Shown here: piece by piece, positions 25,712-33,722 of the stretch
How the letters are laid out: each line of letters opens with the position of its first letter
Position numbering within the stretch: the first letter of the stretch is position 1
Program-made: the position numbers and the translations under genes
Notes under the pieces: generated by a model
Databases searched by the model: none
What the model was told of the DNA's origin: nothing
The model's input: the letters and a program-made list of their open reading frames with translations, nothing else
DNA from: Sporosarcina luteola
GTDB lineage: Bacteria; Bacillota; Bacilli; Bacillales_A; Planococcaceae
DNA length: 64,000 bases
Assembly: GCF_023715535.1 (NCBI RefSeq)
Contig: NZ_JAMBOI010000003.1
Location: forward strand, 372,001-436,000
Direction: 5' to 3'

Positions 25712-26905
25712 TTGGAAAGAGTAGTTGGAACGGTTGTCAGAGGTCTTCGTTGCCCGATTATCAACAAAGGGGACAATATTGAAGAAATCGTCGTGGATAG
25801 CGTGTTGAAAGCGGCGGAAGTCGAAGGATTTGCCATCAATGACAGAGATATCGTCACAATCACGGAATCCATCGTAGCTCGCGCTCAAGACAATTACGCG
25901 ACAGTCGATCATATTGCGAAAGACGTTCAAGCAAAATTCGGCGATAGCACAATCGGCGTCATTTTTCCGATTCTAAGCCGTAACCGGTTTGCAATCTGTC
26001 TCCGCGGAATCGCAAAAGGTGCTGCGAAGAAAATCGTTTTGATGCTCAGCTATCCATCCGATGAAGTAGGCAATCACCTTGTCGATATTGATATGCTCGA
26101 CGAAAAAGGCGTCAACCCATGGACGGACGTGTTGAATGAACAAGAATTCCGCAATCATTTCGGATACAATAAACATACATTCACTGGTATCGATTACATC
26201 GAGTATTATAAATCAATCGTTGAAGAATATGGCGTTGAATGCGAAGTCATCTTCTCGAACAACGCGAAGACGATTCTTGATTACACAAAAGACGTGCTCA
26301 CTTGCGATATCCATACTCGTGAGAGAACAAAACGCATCTTGAAAGCGAATGGCGGCGAAAAGATCTACAGCCTTGATAATATCCTAGCCGAATCGGTCGA
26401 TGGCAGTGGATTTAATGAAGCGTACGGACTTCTAGGCTCCAATAAGGCGACGGAAGACAGCGTAAAGCTGTTCCCACGCAATTGCCAGCCAGTCGTCGAC
26501 ACAATTCAAGCTTCATTGCAAGAAAAGACCGGCAAGCTAGTTGAAGTCATGGTTTACGGCGACGGTGCCTTCAAAGACCCAGTCGGCAAAATCTGGGAGC
26601 TCGCAGACCCTGTCGTGTCACCTGCCTATACAGCTGGCCTCGCAGGTACGCCGAACGAAATCAAATTGAAATACCTTGCAGACAACAACTTCGCTGATCT
26701 ACGAGGCGAAGAGTTGAAAAAGGCGATCAATGAATTCATCGAGAACAAAGAAGAGGATCTCGTCGGTTCAATGGAATCCCAAGGGACAACTCCACGGAAA
26801 CTGACTGACCTGATTGGATCGCTGTCCGACCTGACTTCAGGCAGCGGTGATAAAGGTACTCCGATTGTGTTCATACAAGGATATTTTGATAACTATACGA
26901 AATAA
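25712..26905 (+). CDS. CofE-like coenzyme F420-0:gamma-glutamyl ligase family protein
   Basis: A 397-residue protein of the F420_ligase (CofE/FbiB N-terminal) family. It opens with 'VVRGLRCPIINKGDNIEEIVV' and 'FAINDRDIVTITESIVARAQ', matching the family's P-I-x-x-GDdl...DG/DIV-V-x-S-K-x-V-S core, then 'GVIFPILSRNRFAICLRGIAKGA'. It is longer than archaeal CofE (about 250 residues). Bacillales are not known to make F420, so the acceptor is probably another compound that receives glutamate or a similar amino acid. TTG start after AAGGAGCG; divergent LysR gene upstream, terminator downstream. Confidence 0.8.
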   Translation: MERVVGTVVRGLRCPIINKGDNIEEIVVDSVLKAAEVEGFAINDRDIVTITESIVARAQDNYATVDHIAKDVQAKFGDSTIGVIFPILSRNRFAICLRGIAKGAAKKIVLMLSYPSDEVGNHLVDIDMLDEKGVNPWTDVLNEQEFRNHFGYNKHTFTGIDYIEYYKSIVEEYGVECEVIFSNNAKTILDYTKDVLTCDIHTRERTKRILKANGGEKIYSLDNILAESVDGSGFNEAYGLLGSNKATEDSVKLFPRNCQPVVDTIQASLQEKTGKLVEVMVYGDGAFKDPVGKIWELADPVVSPAYTAGLAGTPNEIKLKYLADNNFADLRGEELKKAINEFIENKEEDLVGSMESQGTTPRKLTDLIGSLSDLTSGSGDKGTPIVFIQGYFDNYTK

Positions 26906-26911
26906 GATTGT

Positions 26912-26943
26912 GCCCTTAGTCATTTGACTGAGGGCTTTTTTGT
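26912..26943 (+). terminator. terminator after CofE-like gene
   Basis: Stem GCCCTTAGTC / GACTGAGGGC and T7. Confidence 0.9.
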
Positions 26944-26954
26944 AGTTAATCGGG

Positions 26955-27081
26955 ATATCGATCATTTCCCCGAGTTTATCGTTCATTTCCCGAGAGTTAT
27001 CGATCAATTGCGAGGAAATATCGTTCATTTCCCAGAAGTTATCGATCATTTCCCAACAGTTATTGTCATTTCGGGACTTAG
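26955..27081 (-). repeat. 21-bp phased repeat array A5
   Basis: Cores at 26957, 26978, 26999, 27020, 27041 and 27062, six units 21 bp apart. On the minus strand it starts with the cap TAAGTCCCGAAATGACAAT. It fills the gap between the CofE-like gene's terminator and the ECF sigma gene. Confidence 0.92.
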
Positions 27082-27176
27082 GAACCGCTTAATTTATTGT
27101 TAGGATAGCTGTTCTTAAAAAAACTTGAAACGTTTCATCCACCCCGGTCACCTAATCTATAGAAGGTGGTGATTCC

Positions 27177-27722
27177 ATGCCGAAAAAGGAAAGACTGGTG
27201 AAGAAAGCAATTAAAGGTGATCAGAACACATTGCAACTGCTTCTGAAAGAAGAGAAGGATAAGCTCTATAAAATGGCATTCATTCACATGAAAAATGAAC
27301 ATGATGCCCTGGAAGTATTTCAGCAAACCGTATTGGAAGTCATTGAATCAATACACCAACTAAGGAATCCGGCATATTTCAGCACGTGGGTGACACGGAT
27401 TTGCATCAATGTCTCGTTGAAGGAGATTCGTAATAACAAAAAAATCGTTACAATGGAGAGCTATTCAATTCCCGACGTTATTGAGATCAGCGGCTCCATT
27501 GAAGAAAAAATGGATTTGACTAATGTCCTTTATGAATTGGATGACAAGTACAAATCTGTTCTCGTCTTGCGCTTTTTTCATGATTTCACGGTCAAGCAGA
27601 TTGCGGATATACTTGGTTGTCCTGAGGGGACTGTTAAAACGAACTTACATAGGGGTCTCTCCCTGTTGAAAACAAAGTTGAAGGGAGTTTATATGGATGA
27701 AAGACGAAACGAAAATTATTGA
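27177..27722 (+). CDS. ECF-type RNA polymerase sigma factor
   Basis: A 181-residue sigma-70 family factor with only regions 2 and 4. Region 2 spans about 10-85 ('LYKMAFIHMKNEHDALEVFQQTVLEVIESIHQL', 'YFSTWVTRICINVSLKEIR') and region 4 about 120-170 ('LPKYKS'-like 'LDDKYKSVLVLRFFHDFTVKQIADILGCPEGTVKTNLHRGL'). It overlaps the downstream anti-sigma gene by 26 bp. The perfect palindrome TGAAACGTTTCA at 27126-27137 contains a TGAAAC like ECF -35 elements, but the candidate CGGTC -10 is only 13 bp away, so autoregulation is plausible and unproven. GGTGGTG precedes the ATG. Confidence 0.94.
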   Translation: MPKKERLVKKAIKGDQNTLQLLLKEEKDKLYKMAFIHMKNEHDALEVFQQTVLEVIESIHQLRNPAYFSTWVTRICINVSLKEIRNNKKIVTMESYSIPDVIEISGSIEEKMDLTNVLYELDDKYKSVLVLRFFHDFTVKQIADILGCPEGTVKTNLHRGLSLLKTKLKGVYMDERRNENY

Positions 27723-28719
27723 AGACACGATGGAGGCCATTCCTGTACCGAGTGAGAAGCTGGATTCGATCATTGAGAATTCATTTAAATCAAATGCTCA
27801 ATTCCGTAAAAGGACTGTCAAAAAGCGTGCTGGATATGTACTCGCCGCCACACTGGCAATTAGTATTTTAGGCGGGACGGTCATGTTGAATCCAGCGATG
27901 GCGAATATGATTAGCCAACTGCCGGTCATCGGGAATGTATTCGACTATTTCGGTTCAACTAGTAAACCTGCCTATAAGGAGTTCGGACAGCTTGCGACTG
28001 ACGTCGGCCGGACTGCGGAGGATAATGGTGTTTTAATCAATATCGACCAAGGAGTCTTCGATGGGACGACAATCACTATGGCAGTGACGGTACAAACGAC
28101 TAAAAATTATGGCTCAACCTTGTTTTTTGACGGCTGGCCTTCCGTTGAGGGCGAGTCCGCTGGAAATGCCAGCAACTCCTTTGAGAGAGTGAAAGGATTA
28201 GGCTACGCAGGCATTATGACCATCACTCCCCATTTTGAGAAAACACCCGATGAGGTGGATATCAACTGGGAGCCGAAAGTGTTGCTTGGTGATAAAAAAG
28301 AGGTGAAAGGCGACTGGAAGTTAAACTTCTCCCTGCCTTTAATCGAACCCGAAGTGCTGACTTTGAATGAGCTAGTTGAAAAAGATGGTGTTGCCATCCA
28401 ATTCAAGGAAGTGAGAAAGACACCGTTAACCTTCAATATTTACTATCAGCAATTGGTCGACCCTGCATTGCTGGATGACTTGACGGCAGTCGAGGCGGAG
28501 CTGAAAGCCACAGATGATCTGGGGAATGAATACGAAGTTCCTTATAACGGCGGGTTTACTGAAGGTGGCGCCAGAACTCGCGAGGATCTCCAATGGAGCG
28601 CAACCATCCACAACATTGATCCGCAGGCGACCAAACTTATATTTCACCCGTTTGCGACCGTGAGCACGCTTGAAGGTTCGAAGAAAATTTATTTTGAAGA
28701 CATTGAAGTAGAATTATAA
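27697..28719 (+). CDS. DUF4179-type anti-sigma factor
   Basis: A 340-residue single-pass membrane protein. An N-terminal cytoplasmic segment of about 45 residues (expected to hold the sigma factor) is followed by a TM helix at about 46-66 and a large extracytoplasmic part of about 270 residues. 'ISQLPVIGNVFDYFG' directly after the TM helix is the DUF4179 signature, and the C-terminal Ig-like region matches DUF5643-type sensor domains. Start overlaps the sigma gene, so both are translated together. The signal is unknown. Confidence 0.92.
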   Translation: MKDETKIIEDTMEAIPVPSEKLDSIIENSFKSNAQFRKRTVKKRAGYVLAATLAISILGGTVMLNPAMANMISQLPVIGNVFDYFGSTSKPAYKEFGQLATDVGRTAEDNGVLINIDQGVFDGTTITMAVTVQTTKNYGSTLFFDGWPSVEGESAGNASNSFERVKGLGYAGIMTITPHFEKTPDEVDINWEPKVLLGDKKEVKGDWKLNFSLPLIEPEVLTLNELVEKDGVAIQFKEVRKTPLTFNIYYQQLVDPALLDDLTAVEAELKATDDLGNEYEVPYNGGFTEGGARTREDLQWSATIHNIDPQATKLIFHPFATVSTLEGSKKIYFEDIEVEL

Positions 28720-28730
28720 ATAGTAGCCCT

Positions 28731-28765
28731 ACTGTCGGTCGTGTAAACATGACCGGCAGTTTTTT
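28731..28765 (+). terminator. terminator after anti-sigma gene
   Basis: Stem ACTGTCGGTCGTG / CATGACCGGCAGT with TAAA loop, then T6 that runs straight into the first unit of array A6. Confidence 0.9.
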
Positions 28766-28890
28766 ATCGATCATTTCTCAAGAGTTATCGATCAATTGCG
28801 GGAAGTTATCGGTCAATGTCACAAAGTTATCGGTCATCTACAGCGCGTTATCGGTCATTTTCACAATTTTATCGTCATTTCAGGACTTAA
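28761..28890 (-). repeat. 21-bp phased repeat array A6
   Basis: Cores at 28766, 28787, 28808, 28829, 28850 and 28871, six units 21 bp apart; cap TTAAGTCCTGAAATGACGAT on the minus strand at the right end. Together with A5 it brackets the sigma/anti-sigma operon, both in the same orientation. Right of it, 28891-29091 holds only a short possible remnant (see next entry). Confidence 0.92.
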
Positions 28891-28991
28891 TTACTAGTTA
28901 AGTTCTTCACTCCCATCGGCAATACCCTTCAAAATAGACTCTCAGCTAGTTGGATAAGGTAGTACATTCAACTTTCAAAGGAGGCGATTAA

Positions 28992-29109
28992 ATGTTCATC
29001 CATTAACTGAAATTGACCTTTGGAGATTTGCCATCGCGAACACTTTAATAGAATCTCAAGCAAGCGCTGCAAGTACAAGTACGAGAGCTCTTCACCTATC
29101 AATCCGATA
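28992..29109 (+). pseudogene. possible frameshifted short ORF
   Basis: AAAGGAGG is followed 6 nt later by an ATG at 28992 whose frame ends after four codons (MFIH). The frame shifted by two continues for about 38 codons with protein-like composition (HPLTEIDLWRFAIANTLIE ... ALHLSIR) and overlaps the 3' end of the convergent acetyltransferase by a few bases. It may be the remains of a small gene broken by an indel. Confidence 0.2.
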
Positions 29110-29802
29110 AATCCCTTTCCTGTCGCGCAAACGGCAGCCATTCCGCTCAAAAATGCCAATCATATGATGATTCACTTCATCCGTGCTCCCGACATAAGTC
29201 GCAGCGCCGATTCCCTTTAGCAAATTGAGCGAAAGCCGGTGAAACACGGTTCCATACCCTTTCCCTCTCCATTCCGGCACAATCCCAAAATAAAACAGAC
29301 GCCCCTCATCGACAGTTCCTTGCTCGATAATGGGGATGCTCAAACCAACCGGCTCGCCGGATTTCCGGAAGATGAAGCAAGATGCCCTCCATTCAGGTCC
29401 AAGTTCATTTTCGAGTGATTCCATCACCTGCTCGATTGTGAACAGTTTATTTTTATTTGCAGATCCACTGCGGCAACGCTCGTATAGCTCCGCAAAATCC
29501 GAATCCACCATTCCCCCATCGCTTAACGGTTCGACACTTATACCCGGCGCTGGCGAAAAGGTTTCATCTAACTTCCGTGTATATTCCACAATCGTTGAGA
29601 TTTTGCGGAAACCTTGTTCCAATAGATTCTTTTCATGCACAGTATCCATCAACAATGATAAATAACCGACCTTTTCTTCCTTCCATTCACCTAGCAATCG
29701 ATCAAAAGCTTCCTCATATTCTTGCTTGGAAACCCCGCCTACCTTCACTTGATCAACAAGCCAATATTCATTTTGCTTCTTAATCCGATTATATAAGTTC
29801 AT
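29092..29802 (-). CDS. GNAT family N-acetyltransferase
   Basis: A 236-residue acetyltransferase. The N-terminal half ('MNLYNRIKKQNEYWLVDQVKVGGVSKQEYEEAFDRLL') is particular to a Firmicutes subgroup; the GNAT core is C-terminal, with 'GLSIPIIEQGTVDEGRLFYFGIVPEWRGKGYGTVFHRLSLNLL' (acetyl-CoA motif R-G-K-G-Y-G) and 'STDEVNHHMIGIFERNGCRL'. ATG at 29802 follows GAGGGAG; the frame is open to 29883 without a ribosome site. Substrate unknown. Confidence 0.9.
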   Translation of the reverse strand: MNLYNRIKKQNEYWLVDQVKVGGVSKQEYEEAFDRLLGEWKEEKVGYLSLLMDTVHEKNLLEQGFRKISTIVEYTRKLDETFSPAPGISVEPLSDGGMVDSDFAELYERCRSGSANKNKLFTIEQVMESLENELGPEWRASCFIFRKSGEPVGLSIPIIEQGTVDEGRLFYFGIVPEWRGKGYGTVFHRLSLNLLKGIGAATYVGSTDEVNHHMIGIFERNGCRLRDRKGIYRIDR

Positions 29803-29952
29803 TTTCACATCTCCCTCGCTTCCTCCGTATAAGAAGTTTCGCCGGAGCATATACAGATTCCTGCTCGTCAGGCAAAGATTCAACTCCCCTTCCTTTGGGT
29901 AGGTTGAGTAGAGGTGACAAAATATTTTTTTGTTTGAAGAGAAGGGGCTGCT

Positions 29953-30531
29953 ATGTTTGGACTTTCAGATTTAATTTCGTTGATCATCTCCGTCTTCATC
30001 ATTCTGCCAGTTGTCACGTTCATTAGGGAATCCGGATATTTTATCATAAGTGCCATTTTTGGCGTCAAGAATCCAAGGCTGACGATCGGATCGGGACCTC
30101 GTTTTAAAAAAATCGGCATTTTTGACATTCGAAGATATTATCACTTATATAGTTGGTTTTCTTTTGATTCCTTGAAAAGGGATAACAAGTTTGCATATAT
30201 ATGCATTTACGCCGGGCCTATCCTCATTAATCTTGCGGTGGCTTTTGCCATCAATACTTTGCTGGCGAATGGTTTCTTGGAAGATTTTCGGACCTTTTGG
30301 GAACGCTTCATATTTTATGTATTCTACTATGTGCTGTTGGATATTGTCCCAATGTTCACCGTGAACGGAAAACCGAACAATGGCATGGTTTTATACGAAT
30401 TGCTCCGTTATGGAAAACGGACTGATTACAACACCGAGCCTATCATTCCCGCCACAACTGACGTGGAGGAAGAAGTTCAGGAACAAATGGAGAAAATCGA
30501 GGAAATTATTGAGGAAGAAAAAGAAGAGTGA
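29953..30531 (+). CDS. M50-like membrane protein lacking catalytic residues
   Basis: A 192-residue protein with about four TM helices and an acidic tail (EEEVQEQMEKIEEIIEEEKEE). It reads like a shortened site-2 protease: 'VVTFIRESGYFIISAIFG' lies where M50 enzymes have H-E-x2-H with F/Y-x-x-A following, and 'IVPMFTVNGKPNNGMVLYELL' lies where they have the N-x-x-P-x-x-x-L-D-G-G motif. The metal-binding His residues are replaced (R-E-S-G-Y), so it cannot be an active M50 protease if the alignment is right. GAAGGGG precedes the ATG. A shared hairpin terminator follows. Confidence 0.65.
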   Translation: MFGLSDLISLIISVFIILPVVTFIRESGYFIISAIFGVKNPRLTIGSGPRFKKIGIFDIRRYYHLYSWFSFDSLKRDNKFAYICIYAGPILINLAVAFAINTLLANGFLEDFRTFWERFIFYVFYYVLLDIVPMFTVNGKPNNGMVLYELLRYGKRTDYNTEPIIPATTDVEEEVQEQMEKIEEIIEEEKEE

Positions 30532-30566
30532 CAGCAGCCCACATTCGTGGGTTAGCTGTCACTCTT
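30524..30566. terminator. bidirectional terminator
   Basis: Stem AAGAGTGACAGC ... GCTGTCACTCTT between two convergent genes; the left arm overlaps the last codons of the M50-like gene. Confidence 0.8.
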
Positions 30567-30567
30567 G

Positions 30568-30876
30568 TTATTGTTCGTCTTTATCAGATAACTTTCGTTC
30601 CTTCGTGAAGTCCGGTTCTTCTCCGAACTCAGTATAGGCCGGAGTGGAAGTGCGGCTCCGAGTCTCAACGGCTTCCTTATTCTCATCCGGTTTGAATAAA
30701 AGACCTAAACAAATCAATCCGCTAATTGCTACAAGGGCATAAACCACCCTTGACATAAATGCATCCTGTCCGCCAAATAATGACGCAACCAAGTCAAATT
30801 GGAAAAAAGCGATCAATCCCCAATTCAATGCTCCTATGATAACCAATGCCAATGCAATACGTCGAAGCGCTCCCAT
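30568..30876 (-). CDS. DUF378 family membrane protein
   Basis: A 102-residue protein with two TM helices. 'RIALALVIIGALNWGLIAFFQFDLVASLFGG' and 'SRVVYALVAISGLICLGLLF' are the DUF378 signature (NWGL...FDLV..LFG..S..VY...G); family members such as B. subtilis YuzA end here, whereas this one adds about 40 hydrophilic residues. Function unknown. AGGAGGAATAT precedes the ATG. Confidence 0.93.
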   Translation of the reverse strand: MGALRRIALALVIIGALNWGLIAFFQFDLVASLFGGQDAFMSRVVYALVAISGLICLGLLFKPDENKEAVETRSRTSTPAYTEFGEEPDFTKERKLSDKDEQ

Positions 30877-30899
30877 ACATATTCCTCCTCTATAAACAA

Positions 30900-31214
30900 T
30901 TATAATTAGCTTTTGCTAAATGAGGATTTTCATACATGCCGAACGACGCCAAAAATAACCAATCGCTACCGAACCAGGCATTTTTCATTGTCAGTTCATT
31001 AATAATTGTTGCTATTCCATATTTTTTTAGCTAAGGACGTATTGAATTTAAATTGAAATTCACGCAATAATTCAGGTCTACTCCAATCAAAACGATTGGT
31101 TTTTTCATTACTTTTTGATAAAATGGTGGGGTGAGCATTAATAAAAAGAAGTTTGATTTTAAATTTGCCTAAGGGCTAAAGGAGTGAGCGATTCACAATA
31201 AGGAGCTGGAATTT
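30900..31214 (+). promoter_or_regulatory. long leader before the NCS1 permease gene
   Basis: About 315 bp without a gene. It holds a small hairpin CCAATC-AAAAC-GATTGG followed by T6 at 31083-31105, which looks like a weak intrinsic terminator or attenuator in front of the permease gene. I looked for a purine riboswitch and see none of its conserved core. Two ribosome-site-like stretches (AAAGGAGTG, AAGGAGCTGG) precede the ATG. Confidence 0.35.
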
Positions 31215-32624
31215 ATGACAACAGAACAAACTACTACATTGCAACAAGACACAGGAGAAGAGGTCGTTCGGGATTATTCTTTGGACCGTGTACCTCGCGA
31301 GGAACGAAAAGCTAGCTGGCTTAGCATAACGAACATTACGTTCGGTATCGCTACAGCGATTTTTTACTTCCAAATGGGAAGTGTGATGGCACTTCAATTC
31401 GGAGCACCCAATGCCCTTTTATCCGCAGGCTACGCAATTATCGTGGCGGGTATACTCGGTACAGTCATTGTGTACTTATCTGCGAAAACCGGCATGAATG
31501 TGAACCTCCTATCGAGGGGCGGCGGCTTCGGCTATATTGGAGCATCTTTGACATCACTCATCTACGCATCGAATTTTATTATGTATTGTGCTTTTGAAGG
31601 CCTAATTCTAATATCAGCCGTACATCATTTTCTACCCTCCTTTCCGAAATGGGTTTTAATCCTCGTATTTGGACTCATTGTTATTCCTCTTAATTGGTTT
31701 GGAATTCAACAACTGGACAAGCTGCAAAAATGGTCATTACCAATTTTTATCCTCTTTTTGATCACTGCGATTGTCATTTCTTTTATCAAACCTGCTATTT
31801 ATACGGGTCCTGTTTTCTCTTACATGCCAGAAGGAGTCCAGCTTGGCGGAACCGCGCTGCTGTTCTGCATCGGTATGCATAATGGGATTATGGGCTTGAC
31901 CGCTCTTCTCGCTTCAGATTATGCCCGCTTTTTACGCCCTAAAGATATCAAAATCGGATCTTTAGCAATCGGGTTCATTCCTCAAATTTTTTGTTATGGC
32001 GTTATGGGAGGATTAGGCATCTGGTTCGGTGTCCGTTATTTGGAGTCGGATCCAGGCGTTTATATTGTACTGCTGCTCGGAATCGGCGGTGCGTTATTTA
32101 CCATGTTGACGCAATTGCGTATTAATGTCACAAATATTTATAGTAGTTCACTCTCCTTATCAAACTTCTTTGAAAACATCTTCCGTTTCACCCCCGGCCG
32201 ACGATTTTGGGTCGTTGTCTCCGCATTGACGGCGATTGCTCTAATGCTCGGCGGCATTGTAGACCATCTTGCTACGGTCATGACATTCCAAGGAGTCTTC
32301 CTGTTCTCATGGGCGTCCATCTTGGTGACGGATGCGCTAGTCGTAAAAAAATGGTTGAAAATCGGACCGAATTATTATGTTGCCACACAAGAGTATTTGT
32401 ATAAGTGGAATCCGGTCGGCGTTGTTTCCCTCCTCGTTTCAAGTGTGATCGGCACAGTTGCCGCACTTGGCTATATGGGATTATTCCTCCAATCGACAGC
32501 CGCGTTTTTCGCTGCGGTGCTCGCCGCTATTTTGACGGTCATCATCGCGATACTGACAAAGGGCGCATATTATTTGCAACAAGAACCAACTGATATTGTC
32601 GAAGAGGACAAACTGAAACGCTGA
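31215..32624 (+). CDS. NCS1 family nucleobase (cytosine/purine) permease
   Basis: A 469-residue transporter with 12 predicted helices. 'VPREERKASWLSITNITFGIATAIFYFQMGSVMALQFG' and 'LSRGGGFGYIGASLTSLIYASNFIMYCAFEG' match CodB-like NCS1 symporters, which bring in nucleobases or related heterocycles with H+ or Na+. It stands alone with a long leader upstream and its own terminator. The substrate could be cytosine, purines or another ring compound. Confidence 0.9.
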   Translation: MTTEQTTTLQQDTGEEVVRDYSLDRVPREERKASWLSITNITFGIATAIFYFQMGSVMALQFGAPNALLSAGYAIIVAGILGTVIVYLSAKTGMNVNLLSRGGGFGYIGASLTSLIYASNFIMYCAFEGLILISAVHHFLPSFPKWVLILVFGLIVIPLNWFGIQQLDKLQKWSLPIFILFLITAIVISFIKPAIYTGPVFSYMPEGVQLGGTALLFCIGMHNGIMGLTALLASDYARFLRPKDIKIGSLAIGFIPQIFCYGVMGGLGIWFGVRYLESDPGVYIVLLLGIGGALFTMLTQLRINVTNIYSSSLSLSNFFENIFRFTPGRRFWVVVSALTAIALMLGGIVDHLATVMTFQGVFLFSWASILVTDALVVKKWLKIGPNYYVATQEYLYKWNPVGVVSLLVSSVIGTVAALGYMGLFLQSTAAFFAAVLAAILTVIIAILTKGAYYLQQEPTDIVEEDKLKR

Positions 32625-32629
32625 ATGAC

Positions 32630-32668
32630 AAAAGCCATGCCTAAATTGAAAAGGGCATGGCTTTTTTA
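32630..32668 (+). terminator. terminator after NCS1 permease
   Basis: Stem AAAGCCATGCC / GGCATGGCTTT followed by T6. Confidence 0.9.
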
Positions 32669-32687
32669 AGCAAAACATATGGGTCAG

Positions 32688-32813
32688 AAGTCCTAAAATG
32701 ACAATATATCTTGGGAAATGATCGATAACTTTCGGGAAATGAACGATATTAGTCGTATGGTGATCGTTATATCCCGTGAAATAATCGATATCTGTCCCGA
32801 AATGATTGATATC
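32688..32813 (+). repeat. 21-bp phased repeat array A7
   Basis: Cap AAGTCCTAAAATGACAATAT, then cores at 32723, 32744, 32765, 32786 and 32807, counted from the cap core at 32702; six units 21 bp apart. It is the most diverged array (one CGTT, one TGAT core) but the spacing is kept exactly. It ends with TTTTGCGCGGCA and lies between two convergent terminators. Confidence 0.88.
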
Positions 32814-32828
32814 TTTTGCGCGGCAAAT

Positions 32829-32873
32829 GAAAAGAGCCATTCCAATTTGCAAAATCAACCGGAATGGCTCTTC
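32829..32873 (-). terminator. terminator of the metQ-type gene
   Basis: Stem AAGAGCCATTCC / GGAATGGCTCTT; T-run (CTTTTC) on the minus strand. Confidence 0.8.
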
Positions 32874-32880
32874 TCATCTT

Positions 32881-33708
32881 TTATTGAAACGCTGGAATTG
32901 CGGTTTCGTCGTAGTTCTTTTCTAGAAACTTGCGTACTTCAGGGCTTGTCATTGCATCTGCCAACTTTTGAATCGGCTCCCAGTCTTTATTGTCTTCACG
33001 TGCGATTAACGTGATTGCAAAGTCATTTTCGACTCCTTCTGTTAGCAATGCATCGCTTTTCGGTGTCAATCCAAGTGGCGCGGCATATGCCGGTGTCATA
33101 ACAACTGCATCTGCATCGTCATACATACGCGCAAGCATCAGCAAATCGACTTCCTCGAACTTATAGTTTTTCGGATTGTCGGTAATATCCGCTTTTGTAT
33201 AATATGTGTCTTTCTTTTCACCTAACGTAATGACTTCATGCTGAGCGAGCAATGACAACGACCGGTCGATGTTTGAAACGTCGTTCGCCATTGCGATGAC
33301 AGCGCCTTCCGGCAGTTCATCAATTGATGCGAAGTCTTTGGAGTAAACACCGTAATTCGCAAAGTAGATCGGTGTAATCGGAACTAAGTTTGCATTATTA
33401 TTGCGGTTGAATTCCTCCATATACGGAACGTGTTGGAAGAAGTTCGCATCCACTTCTTTCGCTGCAAGTGCGCTATTCGGCTGGACATTATCGCCTAATA
33501 CAACAACTTCAAGATTGATTCCTTCCTCAGCAAGCTTCGGTTTTACAAGCTCAAGAATTTCCGTCATTGGCGGAATCAACGAAGCGACTTTCAACGTCAC
33601 TGTTTCATCTTTCTCTTCTACTTTAGCAGGGGTATCCGCTGCTTTATCCTTGCCGCAGCCTGCTAATAAAACGAGCAGCAACGCCATCAACAATAATAGT
33701 TTTCTCAT
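32881..33708 (-). CDS. metQ: MetQ-like substrate-binding lipoprotein (NLPA family)
   Basis: A 275-residue lipoprotein of the methionine-type importer. Signal peptide with lipobox L-A-G-C near residue 18, then an NLPA fold: 'ANFFQHVPYMEEFN', 'PITPIYFANYGVYSKDFASIDELPEGAVIAMANDVSNIDRSL', 'DADAVVMTPAYAAPLGLTP'. NLPA proteins bind D/L-methionine or related compounds. Last gene of the metN-metI-metQ operon, 14 bp after metI. No S-box is seen upstream of the operon, so methionine is likely but not certain as the substrate. Confidence 0.9.
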   Translation of the reverse strand: MRKLLLLMALLLVLLAGCGKDKAADTPAKVEEKDETVTLKVASLIPPMTEILELVKPKLAEEGINLEVVVLGDNVQPNSALAAKEVDANFFQHVPYMEEFNRNNNANLVPITPIYFANYGVYSKDFASIDELPEGAVIAMANDVSNIDRSLSLLAQHEVITLGEKKDTYYTKADITDNPKNYKFEEVDLLMLARMYDDADAVVMTPAYAAPLGLTPKSDALLTEGVENDFAITLIAREDNKDWEPIQKLADAMTSPEVRKFLEKNYDETAIPAFQ

Positions 33709-33722
33709 GTTGTTTCCTCCTG

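Noticed and set aside
26837-27081. Open frames through the 21-bp arrays coding for seven-residue repeats such as EMIDNF-REMND (also at 5416-5628, 10869-11105 and 32700-32830)
   Set aside because: 21 is a multiple of three, so any array stays in frame; the cap changes the frame, different arrays use different frames and strands, and no ribosome sites precede them.
27126-27137. Palindrome TGAAACGTTTCA as a CcpA cre site
   Set aside because: It lacks the two extra central positions of the 14-bp cre pattern; it more likely contains the -35 of the ECF gene, and even that is unproven because the -10 candidate is too close.
30900-31214. Purine riboswitch before the NCS1 permease
   Set aside because: Only a short terminator-like hairpin is present; the conserved purine-aptamer loops are missing.
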